From Actinomycetota bacterium (GTDB taxonomy: Bacteria > Actinomycetota > Thermoleophilia > Gaiellales > Gaiellaceae), in NCBI GenBank assembly GCA_005885565.1, contig VAXK01000219.1:1-20323 (forward strand): a DNA stretch of 20,323 bases, in the 5' to 3' direction. The position numbers were made by a program, and so were the translations under genes. The notes under the pieces were generated by a model. That model was not told where the DNA came from and ran no database searches. It saw only the letters and a program-made list of their open reading frames with translations. Shown here piece by piece: positions 1 through 7,122 of this stretch. The first letter of the stretch is position 1. Each line of letters begins with the position of its first letter.

Positions 1-166
1 GCTTCGGCACCGAAGGGAGACCTTTGCGGACCCAGACGTCCAGGTGGTTCAGCGAGGCCGCGCGCAGGCCGATCAGCACATCTCCCGGGCCCGCCTCTGG
101 ATCCGGCGCGTCCTCGTACCGGATGACGTCGGGCCCGCCGTCGTCGTGGATACGCACCGCCTTCAC
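1..166 (-). CDS. Quinone oxidoreductase / zinc-type alcohol dehydrogenase, N-terminal fragment
   Basis: Reading the minus strand from 166 down to the window edge gives about 55 residues beginning VKAVRIHDDGGPDVIRYED and continuing to NHLDVWVRKGLPSVPK. This is the typical N-terminal GroES-like fold of medium-chain dehydrogenase/reductase proteins, which are NADPH quinone oxidoreductases or alcohol dehydrogenases. The conserved NHLD segment lies where these proteins contact substrate or zinc. The GTG start at 166 is preceded by AAGGA with about 9 nt spacing. An in-frame ATG at 184 is possible but would add six atypical residues and overlap the queG start. The gene is divergent from queG with only 16 bp between starts. 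The rest lies outside the window, so substrate and zinc content cannot be judged. Confidence 0.8.
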   Translation of the reverse strand, partial: MKAVRIHDDGGPDVIRYEDAPDPEAGPGDVLIGLRAASLNHLDVWVRKGLPSVPK

Positions 167-170
167 AGGG

Positions 171-176
171 CAGAAT
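171..176 (+). promoter_or_regulatory. Possible -10 hexamer for leaderless queG (CAGAAT)
   Basis: CAGAAT lies exactly 6 nt before the queG ATG, the same spacing as the clearer TANNNT hexamers upstream of other genes here. The first base departs from the consensus and no -35 box is evident, so this is a weak call supported mainly by the repeated spacing. Confidence 0.3.
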
Positions 177-182
177 CCTTCC

Positions 183-1190
183 ATGACGGCTCGCGAGCTC
201 GAGCGGCTGGCCGCGGAGCTCGGCCTCGACGCCGTCGGGGCCGCTCCGGCGGAGCCCTACGAGGACACGGAGCGCCACATCCGCGAGCGCCGCGCGCGCG
301 GCCTCTTCGCCGACATGAAGTTCACGATGGCGCGGCCCGAGGTGTCGTGTCACCCGGAGAACCTCCTGCCTGGCGCGCGCACCGTGATCTCGGCGGCGCT
401 CTGCTACTACGCGCCCGGCCCCGAGCCGGTGCCGGGCGAGGGACGGCTCCCGCGCTACACGTGGACGGACGCCTACGCCGTGCTCCGCGAGCGGCTCGAC
501 GCGCTCGGCCGGCGGCTCGGAGGCGGCTACCGCGTCCTCGTCGACGCGAACCAGCACGTCGACCGCGAGGCGGCGGCCCGCGCCGGCGTCGGGTTCTACG
601 GGAAGAACACGCTCCTGATCACGCGCCGCCACGGCTCGTGGGTCGTCCTCGGCACGCTCGTCACCGACGTCCAGCTCGACCCGACGCCGCCGCTCGCCAC
701 CGACTGCGGCTCCTGCACGCTCTGCATCGAGGCCTGCCCGACGGATGCACTCGACGAGCCTGGCACGCTCGACGCGACGAAGTGCCTCTCGTACTGGACG
801 CAGTCGGCAGAGCCGATCCCGGACGAATATCGGGAAGCGCTCGAAGGCCAGGTCTACGGCTGCGACATCTGCCAGGACGTCTGCCCCTGGAACCGAGGCG
901 TCGAGCGCAGGCGGGAGGACGAGCCGCTTCCCGCCGGGGCCGAGCCGAACGTGTCGCTCGTGGAGTGGCTCGAGGCGGACGGCGACGAGCTCCGGCGCCG
1001 CTACGACCGTCTCTACGTCCCCCGGAACGATCCGCGCTACCTGCGCCGGAACGCGCTCGTCGCGCTCGGCAACGCGGGCGGACCCGAGCACCGGGCGGTG
1101 CTCGCCGACCACGCCGACGGCGGCGACGAGCTGCTGCGCGACCACGCCGCGTGGGCGCTCGAGCGGCTCAAGGAGCGCCTTGAGACCTAA
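183..1190 (+). CDS. queG: Epoxyqueuosine reductase QueG
   Basis: QueG reduces epoxyqueuosine to queuosine in tRNA, the last step of queuosine synthesis, using cobalamin and two [4Fe-4S] clusters. The 335-residue product has the ferredoxin-like cluster motif CGSCTLCIEACP (Cys175, 178, 181, 185) and a second set (Cys201, then CDICQDVCP at Cys227, 230, 234). The segment HVDREAAARAGVGFYGKNTL holds the likely general-acid Asp127 and the conserved GKNTLL. The C-terminus (about 285-330) looks like one HEAT/PBS-lyase-like repeat, as in other QueG proteins. The ATG at 183 is chosen because homology starts there; the frame is open further upstream but that part is not QueG-like. No good Shine-Dalgarno is seen. 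A CAGAAT hexamer 6 nt upstream suggests a leaderless start. The histidine kinase start overlaps its last codons. Confidence 0.93.
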   Translation: MTARELERLAAELGLDAVGAAPAEPYEDTERHIRERRARGLFADMKFTMARPEVSCHPENLLPGARTVISAALCYYAPGPEPVPGEGRLPRYTWTDAYAVLRERLDALGRRLGGGYRVLVDANQHVDREAAARAGVGFYGKNTLLITRRHGSWVVLGTLVTDVQLDPTPPLATDCGSCTLCIEACPTDALDEPGTLDATKCLSYWTQSAEPIPDEYREALEGQVYGCDICQDVCPWNRGVERRREDEPLPAGAEPNVSLVEWLEADGDELRRRYDRLYVPRNDPRYLRRNALVALGNAGGPEHRAVLADHADGGDELLRDHAAWALERLKERLET

Positions 1191-2979
1191 CGAGAACAAG
1201 CTCGCGCGCCTGGTCGAGACCGAGCGGTGGGTCGCCTGGGTCCGGCTCGGCGGCGTGGCGTTCGCCATCTTCGAGGTCGGCCTCTTCAGCGTCGACTACC
1301 CGCCGGGCTACGAGTCGGCGGCCTGGACGATCACCGGCCTCTTCACGGCCGGCAGCATCGCGCTCTTCGTCCTGGCGCGCCGCGGCAGCCTGCGGCTCGC
1401 GCCGACGCTGTCCGCGGCGGCGCTGCTCTTCGACACGGCGATCGTCAGCGCCTACGCCATCGTCTACTCGTACGAGTACGGGAGCCCGACACGCTGGGCG
1501 CTCATCGTCGTCGTCGTGGAGGCGGGCCTCCGCTACGGCCTTGTCGGCGGGCTCGGCCTTCCGCTCCTGCTCGTCCCGTTCTTCGTCTTCATCGAGTGGT
1601 GGCGTGCGCACAAGTTCGGCCCGCCCGGCTTCCGCTCCGACCGCGTCACCTTCCCGGTCGGCATCCTGGCGCTCACCGGGACGATCATCGGCCGGCTCGT
1701 CGACCGCCTCGACCGCGAGGCCGCGCTCGCCGGCTCGCGGGCGGCCGAGGCCGAGCGGCTGCGCGACGAGCTCGGCCGGCGCGTCGACCTGCTCGAGGCG
1801 GCGAATCGCTGCGCCCGCGCGCTCGGCTCGTCGCTCGAGCTCGAGCAGGCCTTCGGCGCCTTCATTCGCGAGCTGCGCGGCCTGGTGCCCTTCGACCGGA
1901 CGACGATCGTCCTCGTCGAGAACAACCACGCGGAGGTGATGGCGACGGCGGGGGCGGGCGCCGACACCGTCTTCCCGCCGGGGACGGTGCGCGGCGTCGA
2001 GGGCTCCGTGCTCGAGGAGACCATGGCCGGCCGCACGGTGGTGCGGCGGGACATGCGCGACCCGGCCTATCCCGAGGAGGAGGCGCTGCTCGACCTGGGC
2101 CTGCAGAGCCGCCTCGCCGCGCCGCTCCTCCTCGGCGCGAGGCCGATCGGGATGCTCTCGATCCAGCGCTTCGCGGTGGACGCCTTCAGCCCGGACGAGA
2201 TCGAGCTCTCCTCGCTGCTCGGCCGGCTCGTGGCGACGGCCGTCCAGAACATCCGCTCCTACGAAGCCGAGCGCGCGACGGTCGAGGAGCTGCGCCGTCT
2301 CTCCGCGCTTCGGGCCGACTTCGTCTCGCTCGTCTCGCACGAGCTGCGCTCGCCGATGGCGGCCGTCGTCGGCGCGGCGCGGACGCTCCAGGAGCGCTGG
2401 CGCGAGCTCACGCCCGAGCACCGGCAGTCGTTCCTCGAGCTCATCGGCAGCGAGACGAGCCGCCTCGCGGGGCTCATCGCCGACGTCCTCGACACGTCGC
2501 GGATCGAGGCCGGGACCTTCAGCTACGCGTTCAGCGACGTCGACCTCGCGCGCCTCGTGGAGGAATCGGTCGCGGCCGCGACGGTCGGGCAGGACGAGGT
2601 CCGGGTACGGGCCAGCGTCCGCCGGCCGATGCCGTCGGTCCGGGGCGACCGCGAGCGCCTGCGCCAGGTCCTGTCGAACCTGATCGACAACGCCGTGAAG
2701 TACTCGAGCGCCGGCGACGACGTGGAGGTCTCCGCCGCGGCCGAGGACGGCGCCGTCGTCGTCTCCGTCAGCGACCAGGGCCCCGGGATCTCGCGGGAGC
2801 AGCAGCGGCTCATCTTCGAGAAGTTCGGCCGCGCCAAGGTGGCCGGAAAGGCCAAGCCCGGGACCGGCCTCGGCCTCTTCATCGCCCGCTCGATCGCGGA
2901 GGCGCACGGCGGCTCGCTCGACGTGCGCTCGACGCCCCGGCGGGGCGCGACCTTCAGGCTCTCACTGCCGCTTTCCTAG
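1180..2979 (+). CDS. Membrane-bound sensor histidine kinase with GAF domain
   Basis: This is a two-component sensor kinase of 599 residues. Residues about 16-165 hold several hydrophobic helices forming a membrane sensor region. A short coiled coil follows, then a GAF domain (about 210-360). The HisKA domain carries the H-box VSHELRSP with phospho-acceptor His387. The HATPase domain shows the N-box NLIDNAVKY (Asn500), G1 DQGPGIS (from 532), an F-box (IFEKFG) and G2 GTGLGLF (from 561), so it should be catalytically competent. The best start is TTG at 1180, with AAGGAG at 1170-1175 inside the end of queG; the genes overlap by 11 nt. Later GTG codons would cut the first membrane helix. No response regulator is adjacent, so it is an orphan kinase here. 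Its 3' end overlaps the convergent WYL gene by 26 nt. The signal sensed is unknown. Confidence 0.92.
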   Translation: MRPNENKLARLVETERWVAWVRLGGVAFAIFEVGLFSVDYPPGYESAAWTITGLFTAGSIALFVLARRGSLRLAPTLSAAALLFDTAIVSAYAIVYSYEYGSPTRWALIVVVVEAGLRYGLVGGLGLPLLLVPFFVFIEWWRAHKFGPPGFRSDRVTFPVGILALTGTIIGRLVDRLDREAALAGSRAAEAERLRDELGRRVDLLEAANRCARALGSSLELEQAFGAFIRELRGLVPFDRTTIVLVENNHAEVMATAGAGADTVFPPGTVRGVEGSVLEETMAGRTVVRRDMRDPAYPEEEALLDLGLQSRLAAPLLLGARPIGMLSIQRFAVDAFSPDEIELSSLLGRLVATAVQNIRSYEAERATVEELRRLSALRADFVSLVSHELRSPMAAVVGAARTLQERWRELTPEHRQSFLELIGSETSRLAGLIADVLDTSRIEAGTFSYAFSDVDLARLVEESVAAATVGQDEVRVRASVRRPMPSVRGDRERLRQVLSNLIDNAVKYSSAGDDVEVSAAAEDGAVVVSVSDQGPGISREQQRLIFEKFGRAKVAGKAKPGTGLGLFIARSIAEAHGGSLDVRSTPRRGATFRLSLPLS

Positions 2980-4936
2980 GCGGGCGCGCGAGCTGTCGGG
3001 CCCGCTCGGCAACGGCGGCCCTGACGTCCTCGGGCTCGAGCACGACCGCCTCCCCGCGGTAGGCGAGGATCTCGCCGACGAGCCAGTCGACGCTGCCGAC
3101 GCGGAGCTCGGCGACGGCCGCGCGGTCGCGGAGGAGTCGCGCGCCCTTCTCGACCTCGAAGCGCGCGACCTCGGGCGAGTACCAGATGCGGACGACCCGC
3201 GCGCGCGAGAACTCGTGCGGGTCGAAGCCGGGCCGAGGCTCGAACTGCTCCTTGCGGAGCTTCGCGTTCCGCATCCGGTCGAGGCGGAACGTCCGCTCGC
3301 CCTCGCTCGTGCGGTCCCAGGTGTGCACGTACCAGTGCGGGAGCTGGCGCTCGAGGTAGTACGGCTCGACGAGGCGCTGCGACCAGGTCTGTTCGCCCTC
3401 CTTCTGGTACTCGACCTCGACGAGGCGGTGCTCGTGGATCGCGTCCGTGAAGGTCGCGATCAGCCGCTCCTCCTCGGAGGCGACCTCCGGCTCGGGGGTC
3501 TGGGGCAGCTCGAACTGGCCGAACGTCTCCTCGAGCTTGCGCCGCACGCTCGCGACGGCGCTGTGCGCCTCGGCCGCGATGCCGGGCCCGACGAAGTCGA
3601 GCGCGAGGCGGATCGCGCGCGCCTCGAGCGGGGTCAGGCGGGGCGAGGCGCGGAACGTCTCGCCGTAGAGCTCCTTGTCGACGTGCACGACGTCGCCGCG
3701 GAGCTCGGCGTAGACCGTGTAGCAGCCGCCGCCGAAGTTGACGAGGTTGAGCAGCGAGAGGTGCTCCTCGAGCTCCTCCTCCGGGATGTGGAGGCGCTCG
3801 ACGAGCTCGCGCGCCTCGATCTCGGCCTCGCGGTCCTCACCGCAGGCCGCCAGGAGGTAGGCGAGGAGCGCCTGGAGGACGGCGAAGCGCTCGGGCGCGA
3901 CGGGTCCCGCCGGCCGCGCGGGAACCTCGTCGTGGCCCTTCTGCTTCGCGGGCGAAGCCACCTCGGGCGGGTCGCCCTCGTGCCGCTCGAGCACGCGCTC
4001 CAGCGCCTCGGCCACCTCCCGCCGCAGCTCCTCCGGCTCGAGGGGAACGGCGCGCCCCTCCTGGCGCAGCACCCACGTGGCGAGCTGTTGGGCGCTCGAG
4101 TACTCGGTGACGAAGACGCCTTCCTCGAACCGCCCGCGGTTCCCGTAGGCGCGCTCGACCCACCAGGCGGTGTCCGGACCGACCTCGATGCGGGCCTCGC
4201 CCTCGACCTCGTAGCGGCCGATCTCGAAGTCGGCGGGCACGCGGAAGTCGCGCTCGCGGCGCGTCGCGAAGGTGATCTCGCCGCGGATCCGCGGGACGCG
4301 GAACGTTCGCTCGGCGTCGCGGTCGAGGTCGCGGCCCACGACGTACCAGGCGCCGCGGTCGTTGAAGAGCGCGTACGGGTTGAGCGTGCGCTCCCGCTCC
4401 CGTCCGGTCGACATCGCCGTGTACTGGAACTTGACCGTCCTCTGTTTCGAGATCGCCACCTCGAGCTTCGAGAGCCGCGCCTGGAGCTCGGGGGAGTAGT
4501 CGGGATCGAGCCGGTCGACGCGGACGGCGGTCTCCGTCGGCGCCTCCGGGAAGCCGGTGCGGCCGAGGGCGAGGTTCTGGAGCGCGAGCCGGAGCGGCTC
4601 GGCGTAGGCGAACCGCCCCTCGAGCGCGTAGAGATAGGTCTGGAGCGTCGCCAGCTCGTCGTCCGAGAGCTCGAGCGGGGGCAGGAAGTACTGCTCGGAG
4701 CGGAGCGTGTACAGCTCCTCGCCGGTGAACTCGTCGCGCTGGGACTGGAGCGGGACGCCGAGGGCGTGCAGCTCCGCGCGGTCGGAGTAGAAGCGGCGGG
4801 CGAATGCCTCGTCCGACATCTCCGAGTAGCCCTCGACGTGCTGCTGGACGTCCCTCGCCGTGAGCGGCCGCCGCTCGGCCATGAGGAACGAGACGAGCGA
4901 GAGCTGGCGGATGAGCTTGTCGGTGTCGTGCGACAT
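2954..4936 (-). CDS. pafBC: Fused PafB-PafC type WYL-domain transcriptional regulator
   Basis: The 660-residue protein is two WYL-family regulators in one chain. The N-terminal half starts with a helix-turn-helix region (about 5-80) containing RRPLTARDVQQHVEGYSEMS and FARRFYSDRAELHALGVP, the pattern of PafB. Its WYL core is at about 186-216 (NPYALFN then WYVVGRD and RTFRVPRI). A linker of about 30 residues leads to a PafC-like half with a degenerate helix-turn-helix (about 348-410) and a second WYL core at about 523-555 (VEPYYL, WYVHTWD, RTFRLDRM). PafBC in mycobacteria activates the RecA/LexA-independent DNA-damage response, and WYL domains sense a nucleic-acid ligand; that role is transferred here by family. 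The ATG at 4936 starts the PafB-like region directly. A TAGGCT hexamer lies 11 nt upstream. It converges on the histidine kinase and overlaps its tail. Confidence 0.9.
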   Translation of the reverse strand: MSHDTDKLIRQLSLVSFLMAERRPLTARDVQQHVEGYSEMSDEAFARRFYSDRAELHALGVPLQSQRDEFTGEELYTLRSEQYFLPPLELSDDELATLQTYLYALEGRFAYAEPLRLALQNLALGRTGFPEAPTETAVRVDRLDPDYSPELQARLSKLEVAISKQRTVKFQYTAMSTGRERERTLNPYALFNDRGAWYVVGRDLDRDAERTFRVPRIRGEITFATRRERDFRVPADFEIGRYEVEGEARIEVGPDTAWWVERAYGNRGRFEEGVFVTEYSSAQQLATWVLRQEGRAVPLEPEELRREVAEALERVLERHEGDPPEVASPAKQKGHDEVPARPAGPVAPERFAVLQALLAYLLAACGEDREAEIEARELVERLHIPEEELEEHLSLLNLVNFGGGCYTVYAELRGDVVHVDKELYGETFRASPRLTPLEARAIRLALDFVGPGIAAEAHSAVASVRRKLEETFGQFELPQTPEPEVASEEERLIATFTDAIHEHRLVEVEYQKEGEQTWSQRLVEPYYLERQLPHWYVHTWDRTSEGERTFRLDRMRNAKLRKEQFEPRPGFDPHEFSRARVVRIWYSPEVARFEVEKGARLLRDRAAVAELRVGSVDWLVGEILAYRGEAVVLEPEDVRAAVAERARQLARPPRKAAVRA

Positions 4937-4947
4937 GCCGCTCCGCG

Positions 4948-4953
4948 AGCCTA
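4948..4953 (-). promoter_or_regulatory. Possible -10 hexamer of pafBC (TAGGCT)
   Basis: Read on the minus strand, TAGGCT stands 11 nt before the pafBC ATG, which would give a leader of only about 5 nt. A GGAG is present in the gap. No matching -35 element is obvious. Confidence 0.3.
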
Positions 4954-5053
4954 CCTCGCCGAGCCTGTGGAAGGTTTGCGGCCGTGCCCGACCGACCGCC
5001 GTGGGCCCGGCGGGGCGAGGCCGGGGTCCACCGCAGGGATTAGGCCGGATGGG

Positions 5054-5503
5054 TTAGGCGGCGACTTTGCTGCGCTCGAGGTGCTGGTGCGAAGGGCAGT
5101 AGTCGCGCTCGGGGAGGGGCGTGCGCTGGCACGGCTTCCCCTTGCGGGTCGTCGCCCGGCACCGCGCGACGCCGCCGTCCAAGGCGCCGGCTTCGATCTG
5201 CTCCTGGATGAAGGCGGCCGCCGCGGCCACTCCCTCGTTGACGGCCCATGCGACCTGCGCCTGGTAGGTGATCGGGAAGTAGCGGCGGATGTCCTGGAAG
5301 AGCGCGCGGGCCGGGTTCGCGAAGTAGAGCGGATCCTTCGCCAGCCGATCCATCGTCTGCTCACACGCCGTGAGCACTGCGCGGCGGTACTCGAGCTGTG
5401 ACTCGTGGTCGACGTACGGGTCGATCAGGTCCTTGATGGAGCGGTAGATGGCCCGCGAGTATTGATACATACAGCCCTCGAAGTGGAGAGTTTGCTCGTC
5501 CAT
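5054..5503 (-). CDS. Hypothetical protein with C-terminal Cys/His zinc motif (DUF5763-like)
   Basis: The product is 149 residues from the ATG at 5503; an upstream in-frame ATG at 5539 would add 12 residues. The N-terminal two thirds look helical and soluble (YSRAIYRSIKDLIDPYVDHE, then RYFPITYQAQVAWAVNEG) and match no family I can name. The C-terminus has an ordered Cys/His set: Cys115-x9-Cys125-x10-Cys136-x2-His139, with the pattern CRATTRKGKPC then YCPSH. This is a short treble-clef-like zinc motif seen in uncharacterised actinobacterial proteins and resembles DUF5763. It could bind nucleic acid or protein; nothing here decides. It lies just upstream of pafBC on the same strand, 117 bp away, and may share its transcript. 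The upstream DNA is locally A+T-rich, suggesting its own promoter. Confidence 0.75.
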   Translation of the reverse strand: MDEQTLHFEGCMYQYSRAIYRSIKDLIDPYVDHESQLEYRRAVLTACEQTMDRLAKDPLYFANPARALFQDIRRYFPITYQAQVAWAVNEGVAAAAAFIQEQIEAGALDGGVARCRATTRKGKPCQRTPLPERDYCPSHQHLERSKVAA

Positions 5504-5708
5504 CCCTAGTATCTTCGTCCCCCTATTAAATCCCCGCAAAGCTTTGTTAGCACCGGGTTAAGCTCCCTCGCAGAGCTGCTGGCGGGCTGAGTCTAACCTC
5601 CGGAGGCCCCTGTTACAAAGTCCGCCGCCGAGTTGCCTCGGCAGAGAACCGGTGGACGCTCCCGGAAACGGCATGCCCCGCTCGCGCAGGGACTACACAT
5701 CCGCCCCG
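5504..5708. other. Intergenic region of 205 bp
   Basis: This gap holds the upstream region of the zinc-motif gene and the 3' flank of the SPOR-protein gene. It contains a perfect 10-bp palindrome CCTCCGGAGG at about 5598-5607 and a short hairpin CCGAG-TTGC-CTCGG at 5628-5641. Neither is followed by a T tract in either direction, so neither is a convincing intrinsic terminator. No coding potential with a usable start was seen. Confidence 0.5.
5508..5513 (-). promoter_or_regulatory. Possible -10 element before the zinc-motif gene
   Basis: The minus strand reads GATACT then AGGG immediately before the ATG at 5503; an offset reading, GAAGAT, sits 7 nt before the ATG. The stretch 5504-5560 is markedly richer in A+T than its surroundings and includes a TTTAAT. 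The exact hexamer cannot be fixed by eye. Confidence 0.3.
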
Positions 5709-6416
5709 TCAGGGCGTGATCGAGCGGGCGTAGGCGCTCGGGTAGCCGCTGGAGCGCGCGCTCGCGAGGGCGCTCTGCGCCGCCGCCTGGGACTTGAAGA
5801 TCCCGCTGAAGACGACGTAGTAGCCGGGGTGCAGGCTCGAGTAGCGCGACGAGTCGAGCACGCCGACGTCCGTCAGCCCGGCCCCGAGCGCCGCCTTCGC
5901 GAGCCGCACGGCCTGCCCGCGGCCGCTCGAGGTCGGCACCGAGTTGAGGACGACCGTGTAGCCGTTCGTGCCGGCCGGCCAGGCGGCGAGCTGGTTCGGC
6001 GGCGGAGGTGGGGGAGGCGGAGGCGGCGGCGAGGTCGGCACCGTCGTCGCCGAGCCGGTGGTCGTCGGCCCGGTCGGTCCGACCGTCGTCACGGTGGAGC
6101 CGACGGTTCCCTGCGTCGTCGTCGCCACGATCGTCTTCGAGCCACCGGAGTCGCGTGTCGCGACGATCGCGACGACGGCCGCGACCACGGCGATCACGAG
6201 CGCGACGAGGACGGGCCAGATCCAGTCGCCAGGGTAGTACGGCAGCCGCCGTCGCCACGCGCTCGCGAGCGTCCCGACGATGCCGCCGGTGACCGGCAGG
6301 CGGAGGCCGCACTCGAGGCAGTACTCCTGGCGCGGGCCGTACGGCGTGCCGCAGCGGGGGCACTCGCCGGCGGCGTCCTCCGGGATCGGCCGCTCGCCGA
6401 CCGGCGGCTCCGACAC
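5709..6416 (-). CDS. Zinc-ribbon membrane protein with proline tract and C-terminal SPOR domain
   Basis: The GTG start at 6416 shares one base with the TAG stop of the upstream gene, and GGAG lies 5 nt before it, so the two genes are translationally coupled. The 235-residue product has an N-terminal zinc ribbon (Cys19, 22, 33, 36 in CPRCGTPYG and YCLECG). One transmembrane helix follows at about 66-87 (WPVLVALVIAVVAAVVAIVA). Then come a Thr/Gly/Pro-rich spacer with a run of 11 prolines (130-140) and a SPOR-like domain at about 152-233 (NGYTVVLNSVP, then YYVVFSGIFKSQAAAQSAL). SPOR domains bind denuded septal peptidoglycan. The layout suggests a type II membrane protein with the ribbon in the cytoplasm and SPOR outside, possibly linked to division or wall synthesis. 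That role is inferred. Confidence 0.85.
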   Translation of the reverse strand: MSEPPVGERPIPEDAAGECPRCGTPYGPRQEYCLECGLRLPVTGGIVGTLASAWRRRLPYYPGDWIWPVLVALVIAVVAAVVAIVATRDSGGSKTIVATTTQGTVGSTVTTVGPTGPTTTGSATTVPTSPPPPPPPPPPPNQLAAWPAGTNGYTVVLNSVPTSSGRGQAVRLAKAALGAGLTDVGVLDSSRYSSLHPGYYVVFSGIFKSQAAAQSALASARSSGYPSAYARSITP

Positions 6417-6907
6417 TAGGGCTCCGCGGTCGCGACCGGCCGGCCGCAGGACGCACAGAATTTCGCGTCCGCGGGGATGGCGGCGCCGCAGCTCGCGCAC
6501 GCGACGACGGGACGGTCGCCGTGCGGCCGGCCGCAGTTGGCGCAGAAGTGCGAGCCCCAGAGGACCGGCGCGCCGCACTCGCACCGTGCGGCCGGCGCCG
6601 CGTGACGGGCGCTGACGGAGACCGCGAGCAGCGAGTCGAGCTCGTGCAACCGGTCCTCGAGCGAGACGAGCTCGGCGCACTGCTCGTCCACGAGGTCCTG
6701 ACGGAAGCCCTGGCGCCGGTACATCTCCAGCACGAGGCCGCCGAGGTCGCGAATCCGCTCCTCGCGGACGCGGAGGAGCGTGCGACGCTCGCGGCGCAGG
6801 CGTGCCGGCGGGGGCAAGGGCCGGCGGTGCGGCGCGGGCGCCGCTTCGGTCGGCTCGGGCGCAGGCGGCTCGCTCCGGCGACGGGACAAGAACGACATGC
6901 GCGCCAT
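6416..6907 (-). CDS. Double zinc-ribbon protein with helical linker
   Basis: The 163-residue product starts at ATG 6907; an ATG at 6898 would remove three residues. It has a basic, proline-rich N-terminus (1-38), a charged helical or coiled-coil region (about 45-98), and two zinc ribbons. The first has Cys109, 111, 122 and 125; the second has Cys137, 140, 151 and 154 (ACASCGAAIPADAKFCASCG). The latter is the common bacterial double-zinc-ribbon form. No membrane segment is present. It overlaps the SPOR protein gene by one base, and both products carry zinc ribbons, so they probably work together. TAGACT lies 10 nt before the ATG, implying a near-leaderless transcript. The function is not known; ribbons of this type usually mediate protein contacts. 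Confidence 0.82.
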   Translation of the reverse strand: MARMSFLSRRRSEPPAPEPTEAAPAPHRRPLPPPARLRRERRTLLRVREERIRDLGGLVLEMYRRQGFRQDLVDEQCAELVSLEDRLHELDSLLAVSVSARHAAPAARCECGAPVLWGSHFCANCGRPHGDRPVVACASCGAAIPADAKFCASCGRPVATAEP

Positions 6908-6917
6908 CGGAGCGCCG

Positions 6918-6923
6918 AGTCTA
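6918..6923 (-). promoter_or_regulatory. Probable -10 hexamer of the zinc-ribbon operon (TAGACT)
   Basis: TAGACT on the minus strand lies 10 nt before the ATG at 6907. It is the same hexamer found 6 nt before the aldehyde dehydrogenase start. The predicted leader is about 3-4 nt. Confidence 0.45.
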
Positions 6924-6936
6924 ACCAGCGCCGAAA

Positions 6937-7089
6937 CTACGGTTGGCTCTGCGCGGCCCGGCGGCCCCAGCCGGCGAGATAGACGACCAGCAGGGCGAGG
7001 CCCACGGCGCCGACGGGAATTCCGACCCACGGCAGGAAGAACGTGACGATGATCCCGACCACGATCGCTGCGAGCGCGACTCCGATCAT
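6937..7089 (-). CDS. Small membrane protein, 50 residues
   Basis: A short reading frame fills the gap between the aldehyde dehydrogenase and the zinc-ribbon gene. ATG at 7089 and TAG at 6937-6939 give a 50-residue product beginning MIGVALAAIVVGIIVTFFLP. It has two hydrophobic stretches, about 2-20 and 25-43, separated by a PWVGIPVG turn, and a polar tail (GWGRRAAQSQP). This is a plausible two-helix hairpin membrane protein. It starts 33 nt after the aldehyde dehydrogenase stop on the same strand, so it is probably co-transcribed with that gene. No strong Shine-Dalgarno is present. No function can be assigned. Confidence 0.65.
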   Translation of the reverse strand: MIGVALAAIVVGIIVTFFLPWVGIPVGAVGLALLVVYLAGWGRRAAQSQP

Positions 7090-7122
7090 GGTCCGGGCGT
7101 TCCCGACGGGGAAGAGTCGAAA

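Noticed and set aside
1168..2907. Minus-strand open frame of 579 codons opposite the histidine kinase
   Set aside because: Shadow frame with no recognisable domain. All kinase motifs are on the plus strand in order.
5042..5058. Near direct repeat of TTAGGC around the stop of the zinc-motif gene
   Set aside because: Only two short copies, one overlapping a stop codon. Too short to support an operator or attachment site.
3215..5401. Long plus-strand open frame opposite pafBC and the zinc-motif gene
   Set aside because: Leu/Arg/Glu-rich shadow translation of the G+C-rich antisense strand. It has no motif, and the minus strand carries clear family matches.
5628..5641. Hairpin CCGAG-TTGC-CTCGG as an intrinsic terminator for the SPOR gene
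   Set aside because: The stem is only 5 bp with no T tract, and such stems are common by chance in G+C-rich DNA.
5997..6030. G-rich tract as a possible quadruplex or repeat element
   Set aside because: It is the antisense of the proline codons in the SPOR protein and is explained by coding. No independent evidence supports a structural role.
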